64,000 nt of DNA from Flavipsychrobacter stenotrophus (GTDB lineage Bacteria > Bacteroidota > Bacteroidia > Chitinophagales > Chitinophagaceae): NCBI RefSeq assembly GCF_002954265.1, contig NZ_PPSL01000001.1:248001-312000 (forward strand), in the 5' to 3' direction. Below, one piece after another: positions 18,714 through 26,305 of the stretch (positions are counted from its first letter, which is position 1; each line of letters opens with the position of its first letter). Under the pieces are notes generated by a model that was not told where the DNA came from, searched no databases, and saw only the letters and a list, made by a program, of their open reading frames with translations. The translations under genes and the position numbers were made by a program.

Positions 18714-19985
18714 ATGACAGAAGCTTTATTTCAGTTCATCTGGCAACACTCCCTGTACCAGGTTACAGATCTGACCACCACAGATGGTGAAGCACTCACC
18801 ATCATTCATCCCGGTAAACTAAACAAAGATGCGGGTCCCGATTTTCTGGAGGCACGTATAAAAATAGGTAAGACCATTCTTGTTGGCAATGTAGAACTGC
18901 ACCTTAAAAGCAGTGACTGGCTGAAGCACGGCCATCAGCATAATGCTGCTTATCATAACCTGGCACTGCATGTGGTGTACGACAATGATGTGGATGGAGT
19001 GGCAGTTAATACTCCTGTACTGGTACTTGAAGGTAAGATTCCCGGCTATGTGATGCGCCACTATGAAGGCTTGATGAACATACGCAATAAGCTACCCTGT
19101 GCCGGACAACATGATAAAGTTCGATCTATAACCAAAGAAGGATGGTTGACCAGGCTGCTGGCGGAGCGCTGGGAGCAGAAGCTTGGCGACTGGAATGTGA
19201 TGCTGGAAAACTCTGCTGAAGACTGGCGTAACCTGCTTTACTGGCGGATGGCTGCTAACTTTGGTTTTAAGACCAATGCAACTCCCTTCCTGCTATTGGC
19301 TCAGTCCATACCCTTAAATGTATTGGGCAGGCACAGGGAAAATCTGCAACAGATAGAGGCTTTGTTATTCGGTCAGGCGGGTATGCTTAATGCCGCGTTT
19401 ATGGACGACTATCCTGAAAAACTACAGGACGAGTATAACTACCTGAGAAAGAAGTATAAGTTATCACCAATATCTGCTCACCTCTGGAAATTCCTGCGGA
19501 TGCGGCCTGCCAATTTCCCAACAGTAAGGATAGCGCAGTTTGCCATGTTGATACATAAGTCGGAACACTTGTTTTCTCAGATCATAGAAACGCATTCAAT
19601 AAAAGAAGTGGAACCATTGCTGGATGTAACTGCCAGTGATTATTGGAGTGATCACTTCAGGTTTGATGAAGTACACACCGGCCCGGGCACCAAAACATTG
19701 GGCAAGTCATCTGTCCAGAATATCATCATCAACACTATAGCACCTATACAGTTCTTGTATGCATCGAGGCAGGGTGCAGAGTCGCTGAGAGAGCGGGCGC
19801 TGAACCTGCTGGAAGCTGTGCCTGCCGAAAAGAACAACATAACTACACTGTGGGCCGAAAATGGCTGGGAAGCGGAAAATGCAGCGCAAAGCCAGGCACT
19901 GATACAATTGTACAATAATTACTGCACCAACCGCCGGTGCCTGGAATGTACTGTGGGCCTGAACATTATCAGGCAGGCCACGTAA
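18714..19985 (+). CDS. DUF2851 family protein
   Basis: The 423-residue soluble protein matches the DUF2851 family known from Bacteroidota: it starts MTEALFQFIWQHSLY and contains LTIIHPGKLNKDAGPDFLEARI and VGNVELHLKSSDWLKHGH, the conserved N-terminal core with repeated acidic and His residues that recalls a nuclease-like fold. The C-terminus has a Cys pair in CTNRRCLECTVG. No function is established. Its last 17 bp overlap the 3' end of the convergent osmC-like gene. Confidence 0.85.
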   Translation: MTEALFQFIWQHSLYQVTDLTTTDGEALTIIHPGKLNKDAGPDFLEARIKIGKTILVGNVELHLKSSDWLKHGHQHNAAYHNLALHVVYDNDVDGVAVNTPVLVLEGKIPGYVMRHYEGLMNIRNKLPCAGQHDKVRSITKEGWLTRLLAERWEQKLGDWNVMLENSAEDWRNLLYWRMAANFGFKTNATPFLLLAQSIPLNVLGRHRENLQQIEALLFGQAGMLNAAFMDDYPEKLQDEYNYLRKKYKLSPISAHLWKFLRMRPANFPTVRIAQFAMLIHKSEHLFSQIIETHSIKEVEPLLDVTASDYWSDHFRFDEVHTGPGTKTLGKSSVQNIIINTIAPIQFLYASRQGAESLRERALNLLEAVPAEKNNITTLWAENGWEAENAAQSQALIQLYNNYCTNRRCLECTVGLNIIRQAT

Positions 19986-20379
19986 TGTTCAATGTCTTTT
20001 TGCAGTCGGGGTGCAGGCTTTCCATTATAGGACAGTTGATGGCAGCTGTTTCCAGAATCTTCTTTTCCTTGTCGGTAAATGGTTTGCTTTGAGGGAAACG
20101 CATGTCTATCTTCACTTCACCTACCTTCCTTGGGTTGGCTACCATTATCTTTTCCACGTCACATTCCATACCGTCGATATTGATATTGTGGGTAAGACAC
20201 GCAATGCCCATAGTGGTTACCATGCACGATGCCAGTGCTGTAGCCAGGAGATCGGTAGGGGAGAAGCGCTCACCTTTGCCGTGGTTATCTACCGGTGCAT
20301 CGGTTTCAATGGTGCTGCCTGAACGTAAATGGGTACAGGTAGTGCGGAGGTCGCCGGTGTATGTTACTTTAGATGTCAT
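19969..20379 (-). CDS. OsmC family peroxide-reducing protein
   Basis: The 136-residue protein has the OsmC fold markers: GERFSPTDLLATALASCMVTT near residues 38-58, with the first conserved Cys, and an INCPIMESLHPDC segment at 112-124 with the second. The two cysteines reduce organic or fatty acid hydroperoxides in the family. It could instead be the YhfA-like subgroup. The gene runs against DUF2851 with a 17-bp overlap of the 3' ends, so any link between them is likely antisense only. Confidence 0.88.
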   Translation of the reverse strand: MTSKVTYTGDLRTTCTHLRSGSTIETDAPVDNHGKGERFSPTDLLATALASCMVTTMGIACLTHNINIDGMECDVEKIMVANPRKVGEVKIDMRFPQSKPFTDKEKKILETAAINCPIMESLHPDCKKTLNITWPA

Positions 20380-20490
20380 GGCCTGATTCTTTTTTGTTAA
20401 AATTACTGATACATTGTTGATTCAAAGATAAAGTTGTAATTTAGTTTAATTAATAATGTTCGGTAGAAATTCAGATTATTATCTATTTAT

Positions 20491-21312
20491 ATGAACAAGG
20501 TACTTGGGGCATTTATTGGTTTACTAAGCTTGAGTAGCGTAAGCTATGCCCAGCAAGTTGTGTTTTCATCTGATTCTACTAAAAAAATAGAGCAGCCTGA
20601 ACCACCAAAGGCAAAGCCAAGACCCATAAAGTTGCCTAAGCCAATTCGTAATGAATTGAGTTTCGGGCTGCGGGTGAATACCAATGGCTGGAGTGTATAC
20701 ACCGACTATGGTAGGGCTAAGACCAATGATATGAAGCGGGTAGATATGTTTCATAATGTGCTCTATTTGCAAACCGAATTCACGGAAAAGAAAGACCCTA
20801 AGGAAGAAAAAGTAAAGAGCCAGACCATCAGCAACAGGAGCTCCAGCACTTACATATATGGTAAGGTAAATAATTTTTACGCGCTGAAGATTGGCCTGGG
20901 TTATCGTAAGTTGATAGCAGGTAAGCCTGATCCGGGGTGTGTAGCTATTCACTGGGCCACAACGGGTGGTTTTGCGTTAGGATTGCTGAAGCCCTACTAT
21001 ATCACTCTTGTTGGCGGATCGCAAAGTATTAAGTACACGGATATCAACCAGTCTGATTTCCTTGATGAGCGCATTATACAGGGCAACTCCGGCTTTAGTA
21101 AGGGTATGAATGAAATTCAGTTTGTACCGGGTGGTCACCTTAAATCGGCGCTGCATTTTGATTTCTCCGCTAACAGGAAGAATGTGATTGGTGTAGAAGC
21201 CGGTGTCAATGCAGAATTTTACTCTACACCTGTAATGCTAATGGCTAACCAAAAGCCGACATCTGCATTTTACGATCTCTTTGTCTCTTTCCAGTTTGGT
21301 CGTCGTTGGTAG
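20491..21312 (+). CDS. Exported outer membrane-like protein, 273 aa
   Basis: A signal peptide (MNKVLGAFIGLLSLSSVSYAQQ) is followed by a Pro/Lys-rich stretch and then alternating strands such as NELSFGLRVNTNGWSVYTDYG, with a C-terminal strand YDLFVSFQFGRRW that ends in an aromatic-rich barrel signature. It is most likely an outer membrane beta-barrel; no named family is recognised. The next small secreted protein gene starts 50 bp downstream. Confidence 0.7.
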   Translation: MNKVLGAFIGLLSLSSVSYAQQVVFSSDSTKKIEQPEPPKAKPRPIKLPKPIRNELSFGLRVNTNGWSVYTDYGRAKTNDMKRVDMFHNVLYLQTEFTEKKDPKEEKVKSQTISNRSSSTYIYGKVNNFYALKIGLGYRKLIAGKPDPGCVAIHWATTGGFALGLLKPYYITLVGGSQSIKYTDINQSDFLDERIIQGNSGFSKGMNEIQFVPGGHLKSALHFDFSANRKNVIGVEAGVNAEFYSTPVMLMANQKPTSAFYDLFVSFQFGRRW

Positions 21313-21362
21313 GTGCCTGGAGCGATAATTGAAACCTAATAAGGGTAGCCAAATCGTGTACT

Positions 21363-21605
21363 ATGAAATCTATTCTCAATATCTGTATCATTTGCATGCT
21401 GATCGTTTTGTCTTTTACCGCTATGGGCTACAAGCCTATAATGGGAGGTAATATGGATAGAACCACCCGCAAAAAGAAAAAGAAGGCGGAGATGGTTATT
21501 GTCACTGTTATTGATACTGTTACCGGCGAAATAATATCTACCAAGGAAATAACGGATAGTGAATACAGGGCAAGATATAAGTCGGAGTGGGTGGACCCTA
21601 AATGA
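21363..21605 (+). CDS. Small secreted protein, 80 aa
   Basis: A hydrophobic N-terminus (ICIICMLIVLSFTAMG) is followed by a lysine run (RKKKKKAE) and a short acidic domain, VVTVIDTVTGEIISTKEITDSEYRA. It could be membrane tethered or cleaved. There is no family match. The start ATG at 21363 is 50 bp after the barrel gene, so co-transcription is possible. Confidence 0.5.
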   Translation: MKSILNICIICMLIVLSFTAMGYKPIMGGNMDRTTRKKKKKAEMVIVTVIDTVTGEIISTKEITDSEYRARYKSEWVDPK

Positions 21606-21638
21606 TTATTTTTCGCAAGCGAGACGCTGCATGTTGTG

Positions 21639-21661
21639 GGTCGAAGCGGGACGCTTCGACC
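21639..21661 (+). terminator. Perfect 9-bp hairpin, possible terminator
   Basis: GGTCGAAGC - loop GGGAC - GCTTCGACC lies 33 bp after the stop of the 80-residue protein. It is followed by AGTGTTGGGTTTTC, a weak T-tract, so it may be either a terminator or a dispersed palindrome like those near 22.8 and 24.3 kb. Confidence 0.45.
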
Positions 21662-21772
21662 AGTGTTGGGTTTTCTACTCTATACTTTCTATTTAATATA
21701 GATTTTCTCTTTCCCGGTTTGCCCATTTAATTATACTTTTTATGCCCATTTTGGCCTAATTTGCACCCTGAT

Positions 21773-22705
21773 ATGCAAGAATTGCCGATAATCAGTTCAG
21801 TAGATGTGAAAGCTGACACGCGTGTTAAGAAGCCGGACTGGCTTCGCGTAAAATTGCCGATAGGTGAGAACTACCGCCATGTACGTGGCCTGGTAGATAC
21901 ACACAAACTACATACTATATGTGAGAGTGGCAATTGCCCTAATATGGGTGAGTGCTGGGGAGAGGGTACTGCTACCTTTATGATACTGGGTAACATCTGT
22001 ACACGTTCATGCGGTTTCTGTGCGGTGGCTACCGGCCGGCCTGAGCCTGTAGATTGGGATGAGCCGCAGCGTGTGGCAGAGGCCATTCACCTGATGAAGG
22101 TAAAGCATGCTGTGCTTACTTCTGTAGACAGAGACGAACTGAAAGATGGTGGTTCTATCATCTGGGCCAATACTATTAAAGCTGTTCGTGCACTGAATCC
22201 TGAAACTACACTGGAAACACTGATCCCTGATTTCAGAGGTGACTGGGACAACCTGCAGCGCATCATTGATGTAGCACCGGAAGTTGTATCTCATAACCTG
22301 GAGACGGTAGAAAGGCTCACTAAGAAGGTGAGGATACAGGCTAAGTATCACCGCAGCCTTGAAGCGCTTCGTCGCCTTAAAGATGGCGGTATGCGTACCA
22401 AAAGCGGCATAATGCTGGGCCTTGGTGAGGAGAAGCATGAGGTATTGCAATCGTTGCAGGATCTTGCTGATAACGGCATTGATGTAGTAACGCTTGGTCA
22501 ATACCTGCAGCCTACACAAAAGCACCTGCCTGTAGTTCGTTTTGTACACCCCGATGAGTTTGCAGAGTACCGCGAAGGAGGGTATAACATGGGTATTGAT
22601 TATGTAGAGAGCGGTCCGTTGGTTCGTTCTTCTTATCATAGTGAGAGGCATGTTATAAAGGGTGAGGGTAGAAGGAAATGGGAAGAAAGTAAGATGACTG
22701 TGTAA
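21773..22705 (+). CDS. lipA: Lipoyl synthase (radical SAM)
   Basis: LipA inserts two sulfur atoms at C6 and C8 of octanoylated E2/GcvH proteins to make the lipoyl cofactor. With the ATG at 21773 (310 residues) the auxiliary cluster motif is C50-x4-C55-x5-C61 and the radical SAM motif is C76-x3-C80-x2-C83 (ICTRSCGFC). The C-terminal RSSYHSE, which supplies the serine ligand of the auxiliary cluster, is present. A TTG at 21761 is a possible longer start, but ATG is preferred. The gene is monocistronic with its own terminator; lipB is not nearby. Confidence 0.96.
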   Translation: MQELPIISSVDVKADTRVKKPDWLRVKLPIGENYRHVRGLVDTHKLHTICESGNCPNMGECWGEGTATFMILGNICTRSCGFCAVATGRPEPVDWDEPQRVAEAIHLMKVKHAVLTSVDRDELKDGGSIIWANTIKAVRALNPETTLETLIPDFRGDWDNLQRIIDVAPEVVSHNLETVERLTKKVRIQAKYHRSLEALRRLKDGGMRTKSGIMLGLGEEKHEVLQSLQDLADNGIDVVTLGQYLQPTQKHLPVVRFVHPDEFAEYREGGYNMGIDYVESGPLVRSSYHSERHVIKGEGRRKWEESKMTV

Positions 22706-22726
22706 TGTTATTTTGATTTTATAGTG

Positions 22727-22758
22727 AAGGTCGGGGCTAGGGTTCCGACCTTTTCTTT
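22727..22758 (+). terminator. Rho-independent terminator of lipA
   Basis: AAGGTCGG / CCGACCTT with a 10-nt loop, followed by TTCTTTTT. It begins 22 bp downstream of the lipA stop. Confidence 0.8.
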
Positions 22759-22800
22759 TTGCATTTTTCGATGACCGTGCTATTCTGTCCGGCCGCTGTG

Positions 22801-22822
22801 GAGACGCAAAATTTTGCGTCTC
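22801..22822. repeat. Perfect 22-bp palindrome (GAGACGC family)
   Basis: GAGACGCAAAA meets its exact reverse complement with no loop. A related palindrome with arms GAGACGCA and loop ATTA occurs at 24277-24296. Both are flanked by GTGG and TACG, so they belong to one family. Confidence 0.8.
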
Positions 22823-22852
22823 TACGAACTCCAAAAAATGTGGTTATATGAA

Positions 22853-22941
22853 AAGTGGCAGTTTTTTGATGGGATTTTTGCTGTACTGCTGTGTGGGTAA
22901 GGGTTTTAGGCTTTTTGACAAACTGCCACAAACTGCCACTT
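22853..22941. repeat. 12-bp inverted repeat with extra CTGCCAC copies
   Basis: AAGTGGCAGTTT at 22853-22864 is the exact reverse complement of the sequence at 22930-22941. Two more CTGCCAC(A) copies follow or precede on the right side. No gene lies between. The right arm repeats the unit in tandem, so the inverted pairing may be part of a larger degenerate palindrome. Confidence 0.55.
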
Positions 22942-22973
22942 TCTGCCACATGTTGCTACTTTTTTCTTCGTTT

Positions 22974-23011
22974 GCCTCGTCCCGAAATTGGTGCCTCGTC
23001 CCTAAATAGGT
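22974..23011. repeat. Tandem 19-bp imperfect repeat at the left end of the IS remnant
   Basis: GCCTCGTCCCGAAATTGGT (22974-22992) is followed directly by GCCTCGTCCCTAAATAGGT (22993-23011), with 3 differences in 19. The second copy runs into the 44-bp direct repeat. Confidence 0.7.
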
Positions 23012-24000
23012 TTACATGTTTGTTAGATAATCCCTGTATTTATTTACTGCCATTTTGTTAGTCCCGTTTTTTATTTACAGGTTTAGGATGTTCAGGTGCG
23101 GTTCGATTACACTGTAAAATTAGCTATTATGTCATAACCAACCTCCTTTTCCATTTAGCGGTTAATAATCGTTCTTTTTGATGAGCTTGGTCGGGAGTTA
23201 GATAATCACAGCTTGCATGAGGTCGTAGCTGGTTATAAATAGCTATTGCATTATCTACCTCCTCTTTTGCTTGTTCGATATCTTTAAAGTCCCGGTCTAT
23301 TGCAAACTCACATTTCAATATCCCATTTACTCTTTCCGCAATCGCATTTTCATAAGGGTCTCCTTTTTCTGTCATGCTTATACTGATACCTATATCCGCT
23401 AATGCGGACGTATAATCAGCACAACAGTACTGTAAACCTCTATCCGAATGATGGATCAGGGCGGCCTTGATCGTGTAGTTCAGGCTATTCAATGCCATTT
23501 TTAATGCATTTAACGGCCCTTCTTTTTTCAACGTAGGATAGAGGCAATAACCCACTATTCTACGGGAGTACGCGTCTGTTACCAGGCTCAGATAGCAGAA
23601 CCCTTCTGATAGACTCAGGTAGGTGATATCGCTTACCCATAGGTGGTTGGGACGTAGTACCCGCAGCTCCCGGATCAGGTTAGGGTACCGCCTGAACGGA
23701 TGATTTGAATCTGTGGTGTTAATGCGTTTACGTTTGCGACGTCTGACCAACAGTCCATAATCTGCTAATAGATCAAAGAGCTTATTTCTTCCAATACTGA
23801 TGTTATGCTTTTCCAATGTCTCAGTAAGCATGTAATGCAGCTTGCGGGTACCAATGCGGGGCATTTGCTCCCGTATTTCCTTGACTCTTTTGAGAATAAT
23901 GGCATTGTCCAGATCGCTTTGACTACCATGCCATTGTTGTACATACCAGGCTTTCTTCGTCCCTAAGTAGGTTTACATGTTGGTTAGATAATCCCGGTAT
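22996..24000 (-). mobile_element. IS3-type element remnant bounded by 44-bp direct repeats
   Basis: A 44-bp sequence starting TCGTCCCTAA and ending CCCTGTAT or CCCGGTAT occurs at 22996-23039 and at 23957-24000 in the same orientation, with three mismatches. Between them is only an IS3-family orfB-like transposase. No orfA is found and no terminal inverted repeats were recognised. IS3 elements normally have inverted, not direct, ends. The unit is therefore likely a rearranged remnant rather than an intact insertion sequence. Confidence 0.6.
23127..23864 (-). CDS. IS3-family transposase OrfB (DDE/integrase domain), N-terminally incomplete
   Basis: The protein has an HTH_21-like start (MPRIGTRKLHYML) and an rve integrase domain with the three catalytic residues: Asp in SDITYL, Asp in HHSDRG and Glu in AIAERVNGILK, spaced as in IS3. 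The C-terminus ends YNQLRPHASCDYLTPDQA, as in family members. Sequence homologous to the normal OrfB N-terminus continues in frame upstream (LDNAIILKRVKEIREQ) to an in-frame stop at about 23973-23975 with no ATG. OrfB is usually made by frameshifting from orfA, which is missing here. The DDE domain looks intact, but expression as an active enzyme is doubtful. Confidence 0.85.
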   Translation of the reverse strand: MPRIGTRKLHYMLTETLEKHNISIGRNKLFDLLADYGLLVRRRKRKRINTTDSNHPFRRYPNLIRELRVLRPNHLWVSDITYLSLSEGFCYLSLVTDAYSRRIVGYCLYPTLKKEGPLNALKMALNSLNYTIKAALIHHSDRGLQYCCADYTSALADIGISISMTEKGDPYENAIAERVNGILKCEFAIDRDFKDIEQAKEEVDNAIAIYNQLRPHASCDYLTPDQAHQKERLLTAKWKRRLVMT

Positions 24001-24019
24001 ATGCGGTTTTCTTAGATAA

Positions 24020-24420
24020 CGGGAATCGGGAGATTGCCGCTTAAAATAAGAGGGGAGTTGTTGCTTGGTGCTCTCAAAGAGAACCGGCCCGGTGAGCCGG
24101 TCGGGAGACCGGCAACCGCGCGAGCGTCGTCAGAGACTAACGCTCAGCACATGTGAGCTGTGTTGTTAGCGCATCTCAAAGAGAGCTTCCCCGAAGGTTG
24201 TTGGTCTTTTGACCAACAACCTTCGGGGAAGGAACTGCGACAGAGACTACGCCCAGCATCAGGCCAAGCAGCTGTGGAGACGCAATTATGCGTCTCTACG
24301 TTGATGTGTTTTGGTGTGTATGGACTATGTTGTTAGCTTGTCTCAAAGAGAACCGGCCCGATGAGCCGGTCGGGAGACCGGCAACCGCCAGGACGTAGTC
24401 AGAGACTACGCCCAGCATTC
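24020..24420. repeat. Cluster of modular REP-like hairpin units with exchanged cores
   Basis: Three units share flanks CTCAAAGAGA on the left and (G/A)CAGAGACTACGCCCAGCA or a close variant on the right: about 24071-24149, 24173-24260 and 24340-24420. Units one and three have the core GCCGGTC - GGGA - GACCGGC. Unit two has a perfect 21-bp stem (24186-24206 with 24211-24231) and loop TTTT instead. A separate GGGAATC-GGGA-GATTgCC half-element lies at 24021-24038. The GGGA loop and the second hairpin with its CAGCA tail link the cluster to the REP elements beside the RAYT gene at the left end of the window. Nothing protein-like is seen between 23865 and 24440 apart from the transposase leader. 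Confidence 0.75.
24277..24296. repeat. GAGACGCA palindrome with ATTA loop
   Basis: Arms GAGACGCA and TGCGTCTC enclose ATTA. It is the second copy of the palindrome at 22801-22822 and lies between two modular hairpin units. Confidence 0.75.
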
Positions 24421-24440
24421 GATTTGAAGGAATTTCACAA

Positions 24441-24893
24441 CTATTCTGCCAGAGTCCAGGTGGTGGTTTTACCGAACATGGAGAAGCCAACGTAGCCGCG
24501 GACGAGTAGTTTATTGCCTTTGTAGGTGAGGTTGCAGTCGTAGGTTTTACCGTTTTCGGGGTCGTAGACGGTGCCGCCTTCGTAGGTGACTTTACCTACT
24601 TTTTTGAAGTTGCGGAGTATAAGTAAGCCAATAATCGGGTCGTTCCTTTGTTCGGGGTGGGGGCTATAGCCGTTGATCTTCGGGCGGCCATCGGCCATCA
24701 GCGGATATTTAAGCCAAACCACCTTGCCAAAAAACTTGCCGTCTGTGCCCTTATATACCTGTATTTTGGCCGTTAATCGTTCGTTGTACCATGTACGTTC
24801 TATCTGATCGGCAGCCTGCGCAGTGGCGGTTATTTTAGCAACTAATGAAAGAAGAAAGAAGGAGAGGAAGATAAGGGTCTGCTTAACGGGCAT
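24441..24893 (-). CDS. DUF2147 secreted protein
   Basis: A signal peptide (KQTLIFLSFFLLSLVAKITATAQA) precedes a 120-residue domain with the DUF2147 pattern: TAKIQVYKGTDGKFFGKVVWL near residue 40, GLLILRNFKKVG near 88 and the closing TYDCNLTYKGNKLLVRGYVGFSMFGKTTTW. This lipocalin-like family is exported, and its function is not established. The gene ends next to the hairpin cluster. It is on the same strand as the head-GIN lipoprotein gene, 55 bp downstream of it. Confidence 0.88.
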   Translation of the reverse strand: MPVKQTLIFLSFFLLSLVAKITATAQAADQIERTWYNERLTAKIQVYKGTDGKFFGKVVWLKYPLMADGRPKINGYSPHPEQRNDPIIGLLILRNFKKVGKVTYEGGTVYDPENGKTYDCNLTYKGNKLLVRGYVGFSMFGKTTTWTLAE

Positions 24894-24948
24894 GATTCAT
24901 AACGTTTGATTATAAAAATACCGATTATTTTCCAATAACGTAGTAAAG

Positions 24949-25686
24949 CTAGTTAACGTCTCTTACTGTGCCGGCACCCGATATGTCTTTATTTACAGTA
25001 GGGTGGCCTTTATATTTTATCTTGCCAGCACCGCTTATATTGACGTTCAATGTTTTGAGGGCGGTAACATCGGCCTTCGCAGCGCCTGATACAGAGGTAG
25101 TTACCTCGGTAGCCTGCAGCTGGAATGCTGCTATCTTGCCCGCTCCGTTTACCTCGTAACTGGCTCGTTGTGCTGTGCCGCCGTTTACCGCTATGTTGGC
25201 TGCACCTGATACTGAGGTAGAAAAGTCTGTAACATTTAGGCTATCTATAACTAATTTACCACTGCCCGATATCTCTACTGACAGTTTTTCTCCGGTAACA
25301 GCACCATGAATATCGGCATCGGTAGATCCGCTCATGCCTAAGGCAGATAAAGACGGTACTATCAATTCTGCTGTAGTTCCTGAGTGGCTATCGAACGACC
25401 ATGAATCTTCAAGGTCGGTATAGATACGAAGCGTATTGCTGTCGTTGGCGGTTTTGATGTGTTTGAGAATGTTCTCATAGCCGTGCAGCACAAGGGTAGG
25501 CTGAACACCCGGTTTTATTGTGATGTTTGCTTTAATGTCGGCGGAAAGGTCCAGCTCAGTAAATGCAGTAATGGTGCGTGTTGAAGAGATCTTATTGCCG
25601 GTTCCACGCAATCTTTTGCCATGGCAAGAGGCGATCAATACGGCAATTCCGGTGAGAGCGGCGAGAAAGTAAACGTGTTTTTTCAT
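24949..25686 (-). CDS. DUF2807 (head-GIN domain) lipoprotein
   Basis: The N-terminus MKKHVYFLAALTGIAVLIASC is a lipoprotein signal with a plausible lipobox Cys. Residues about 35-245 form the head-GIN beta-helix-like domain, with repeats of SGSG, SGAA, NGAG and SGAG along the turns, as in other DUF2807 proteins of Bacteroidota. They are surface or periplasmic proteins of unknown function, often described as putative adhesins. It is followed by the DUF2147 gene on the same strand. Confidence 0.88.
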   Translation of the reverse strand: MKKHVYFLAALTGIAVLIASCHGKRLRGTGNKISSTRTITAFTELDLSADIKANITIKPGVQPTLVLHGYENILKHIKTANDSNTLRIYTDLEDSWSFDSHSGTTAELIVPSLSALGMSGSTDADIHGAVTGEKLSVEISGSGKLVIDSLNVTDFSTSVSGAANIAVNGGTAQRASYEVNGAGKIAAFQLQATEVTTSVSGAAKADVTALKTLNVNISGAGKIKYKGHPTVNKDISGAGTVRDVN

Positions 25687-25757
25687 GACTACCTATTTAA
25701 AGTGCTGCTAAAGTAATAAACAGGGCTACAGGTAGGTTACTGAAATCGGTGAATACC

Positions 25758-25970
25758 CTATAAACTGCGGTTAGACCTCCACCAAAGATAGGCGAGCGTC
25801 CCCATGATGCCCAACGGGAGGAAGGCGAGGTATACGATACCACCATTTAGTCCCTTGGCGCTTTTGTCATCAAGGCCCTGCGCAGTTTTAGTACATACCG
25901 AGCATCCCTGTGCTTGTACAGCAGTTACAGATGCGGTCATTAAGAATAAAGCAAGCAAATACTTTTTCAT
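25758..25970 (-). CDS. Small CxxC membrane protein near the oxidase genes, 70 aa
   Basis: A signal peptide (LLALFLMTASVTAVQAQ) precedes GCSVCTKTAQG, with a CxxC pair, and a single C-terminal membrane helix (GGIVYLAFLPLGIMGTLAYLWW). The short mature part would lie in the periplasm. It sits after the cytochrome oxidase genes on the same strand, but 335 bp of repeat DNA separates it from the DUF420 gene. A role in copper or heme handling would fit the CxxC motif and location, but this is only inference. Confidence 0.55.
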   Translation of the reverse strand: MKKYLLALFLMTASVTAVQAQGCSVCTKTAQGLDDKSAKGLNGGIVYLAFLPLGIMGTLAYLWWRSNRSL

Positions 25971-26039
25971 AATTGCAAAGTTAGGGGTTTTGTGTGATGT
26001 TCAGGTTTATGCAGTGACCGAAGTGTTTTGAATCCCACC

Positions 26040-26250
26040 TCTTGTTTTCTTTTCTTTGTGCTGCCGTCCCGCATGAAGGGCGGGATAGACGCCGAAAAGA
26101 AACAAAAGAAAGCGGCACTTTTGCGAATCGCTCCGCGCGCAAAAGGAGCTAAGCTGCGTGTTATTGCAGCTGGCCCGACCCGACCGCTCCTCGCAAGCTC
26201 GGCCAACGCTTCTTTCGCCAAAATACGCTATTCATACGTACTATCCAGGT
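26040..26250. repeat. Intergenic repeat with large inverted arms and GC-rich tail
   Basis: A TTTTCTTTTCTTTGTGC arm, an inner TCCCGC - ATGAAG - GCGGGA hairpin, and the imperfect complementary arm GCCGAAAAGAAACAAAAG form a cruciform-capable unit at about 26042-26110. A GC-rich stretch follows up to about 26225. Open frames exist on both strands through it but have biased composition (runs of Ala, Lys, Arg), so they are not called as genes. Such AAAGAAAC-rich units look like a dispersed repeat. Confidence 0.55.
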
Positions 26251-26305
26251 AATTTGGTAGTGAGTAACGTTTAGAAAACGTAGGACGAAACTTAACAAAT
26301 CAAAA

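Noticed and set aside
22007-22834. A 275-codon open frame antisense to lipA
   Set aside because: It is the mirror of a well-conserved gene, lacks any domain pattern and crosses the lipA terminator and the GAGACGC palindrome.
24020-24420. A CRISPR array in the repeat cluster
   Set aside because: Units are hairpins of about 80 bp with unequal spacing, there are no short repeats with unique spacers, and no cas genes are present.
25967-26252. Overlapping open frames on both strands next to the small CxxC protein
   Set aside because: They run through the cruciform repeat and have simple Ala/Lys/Arg-rich composition.
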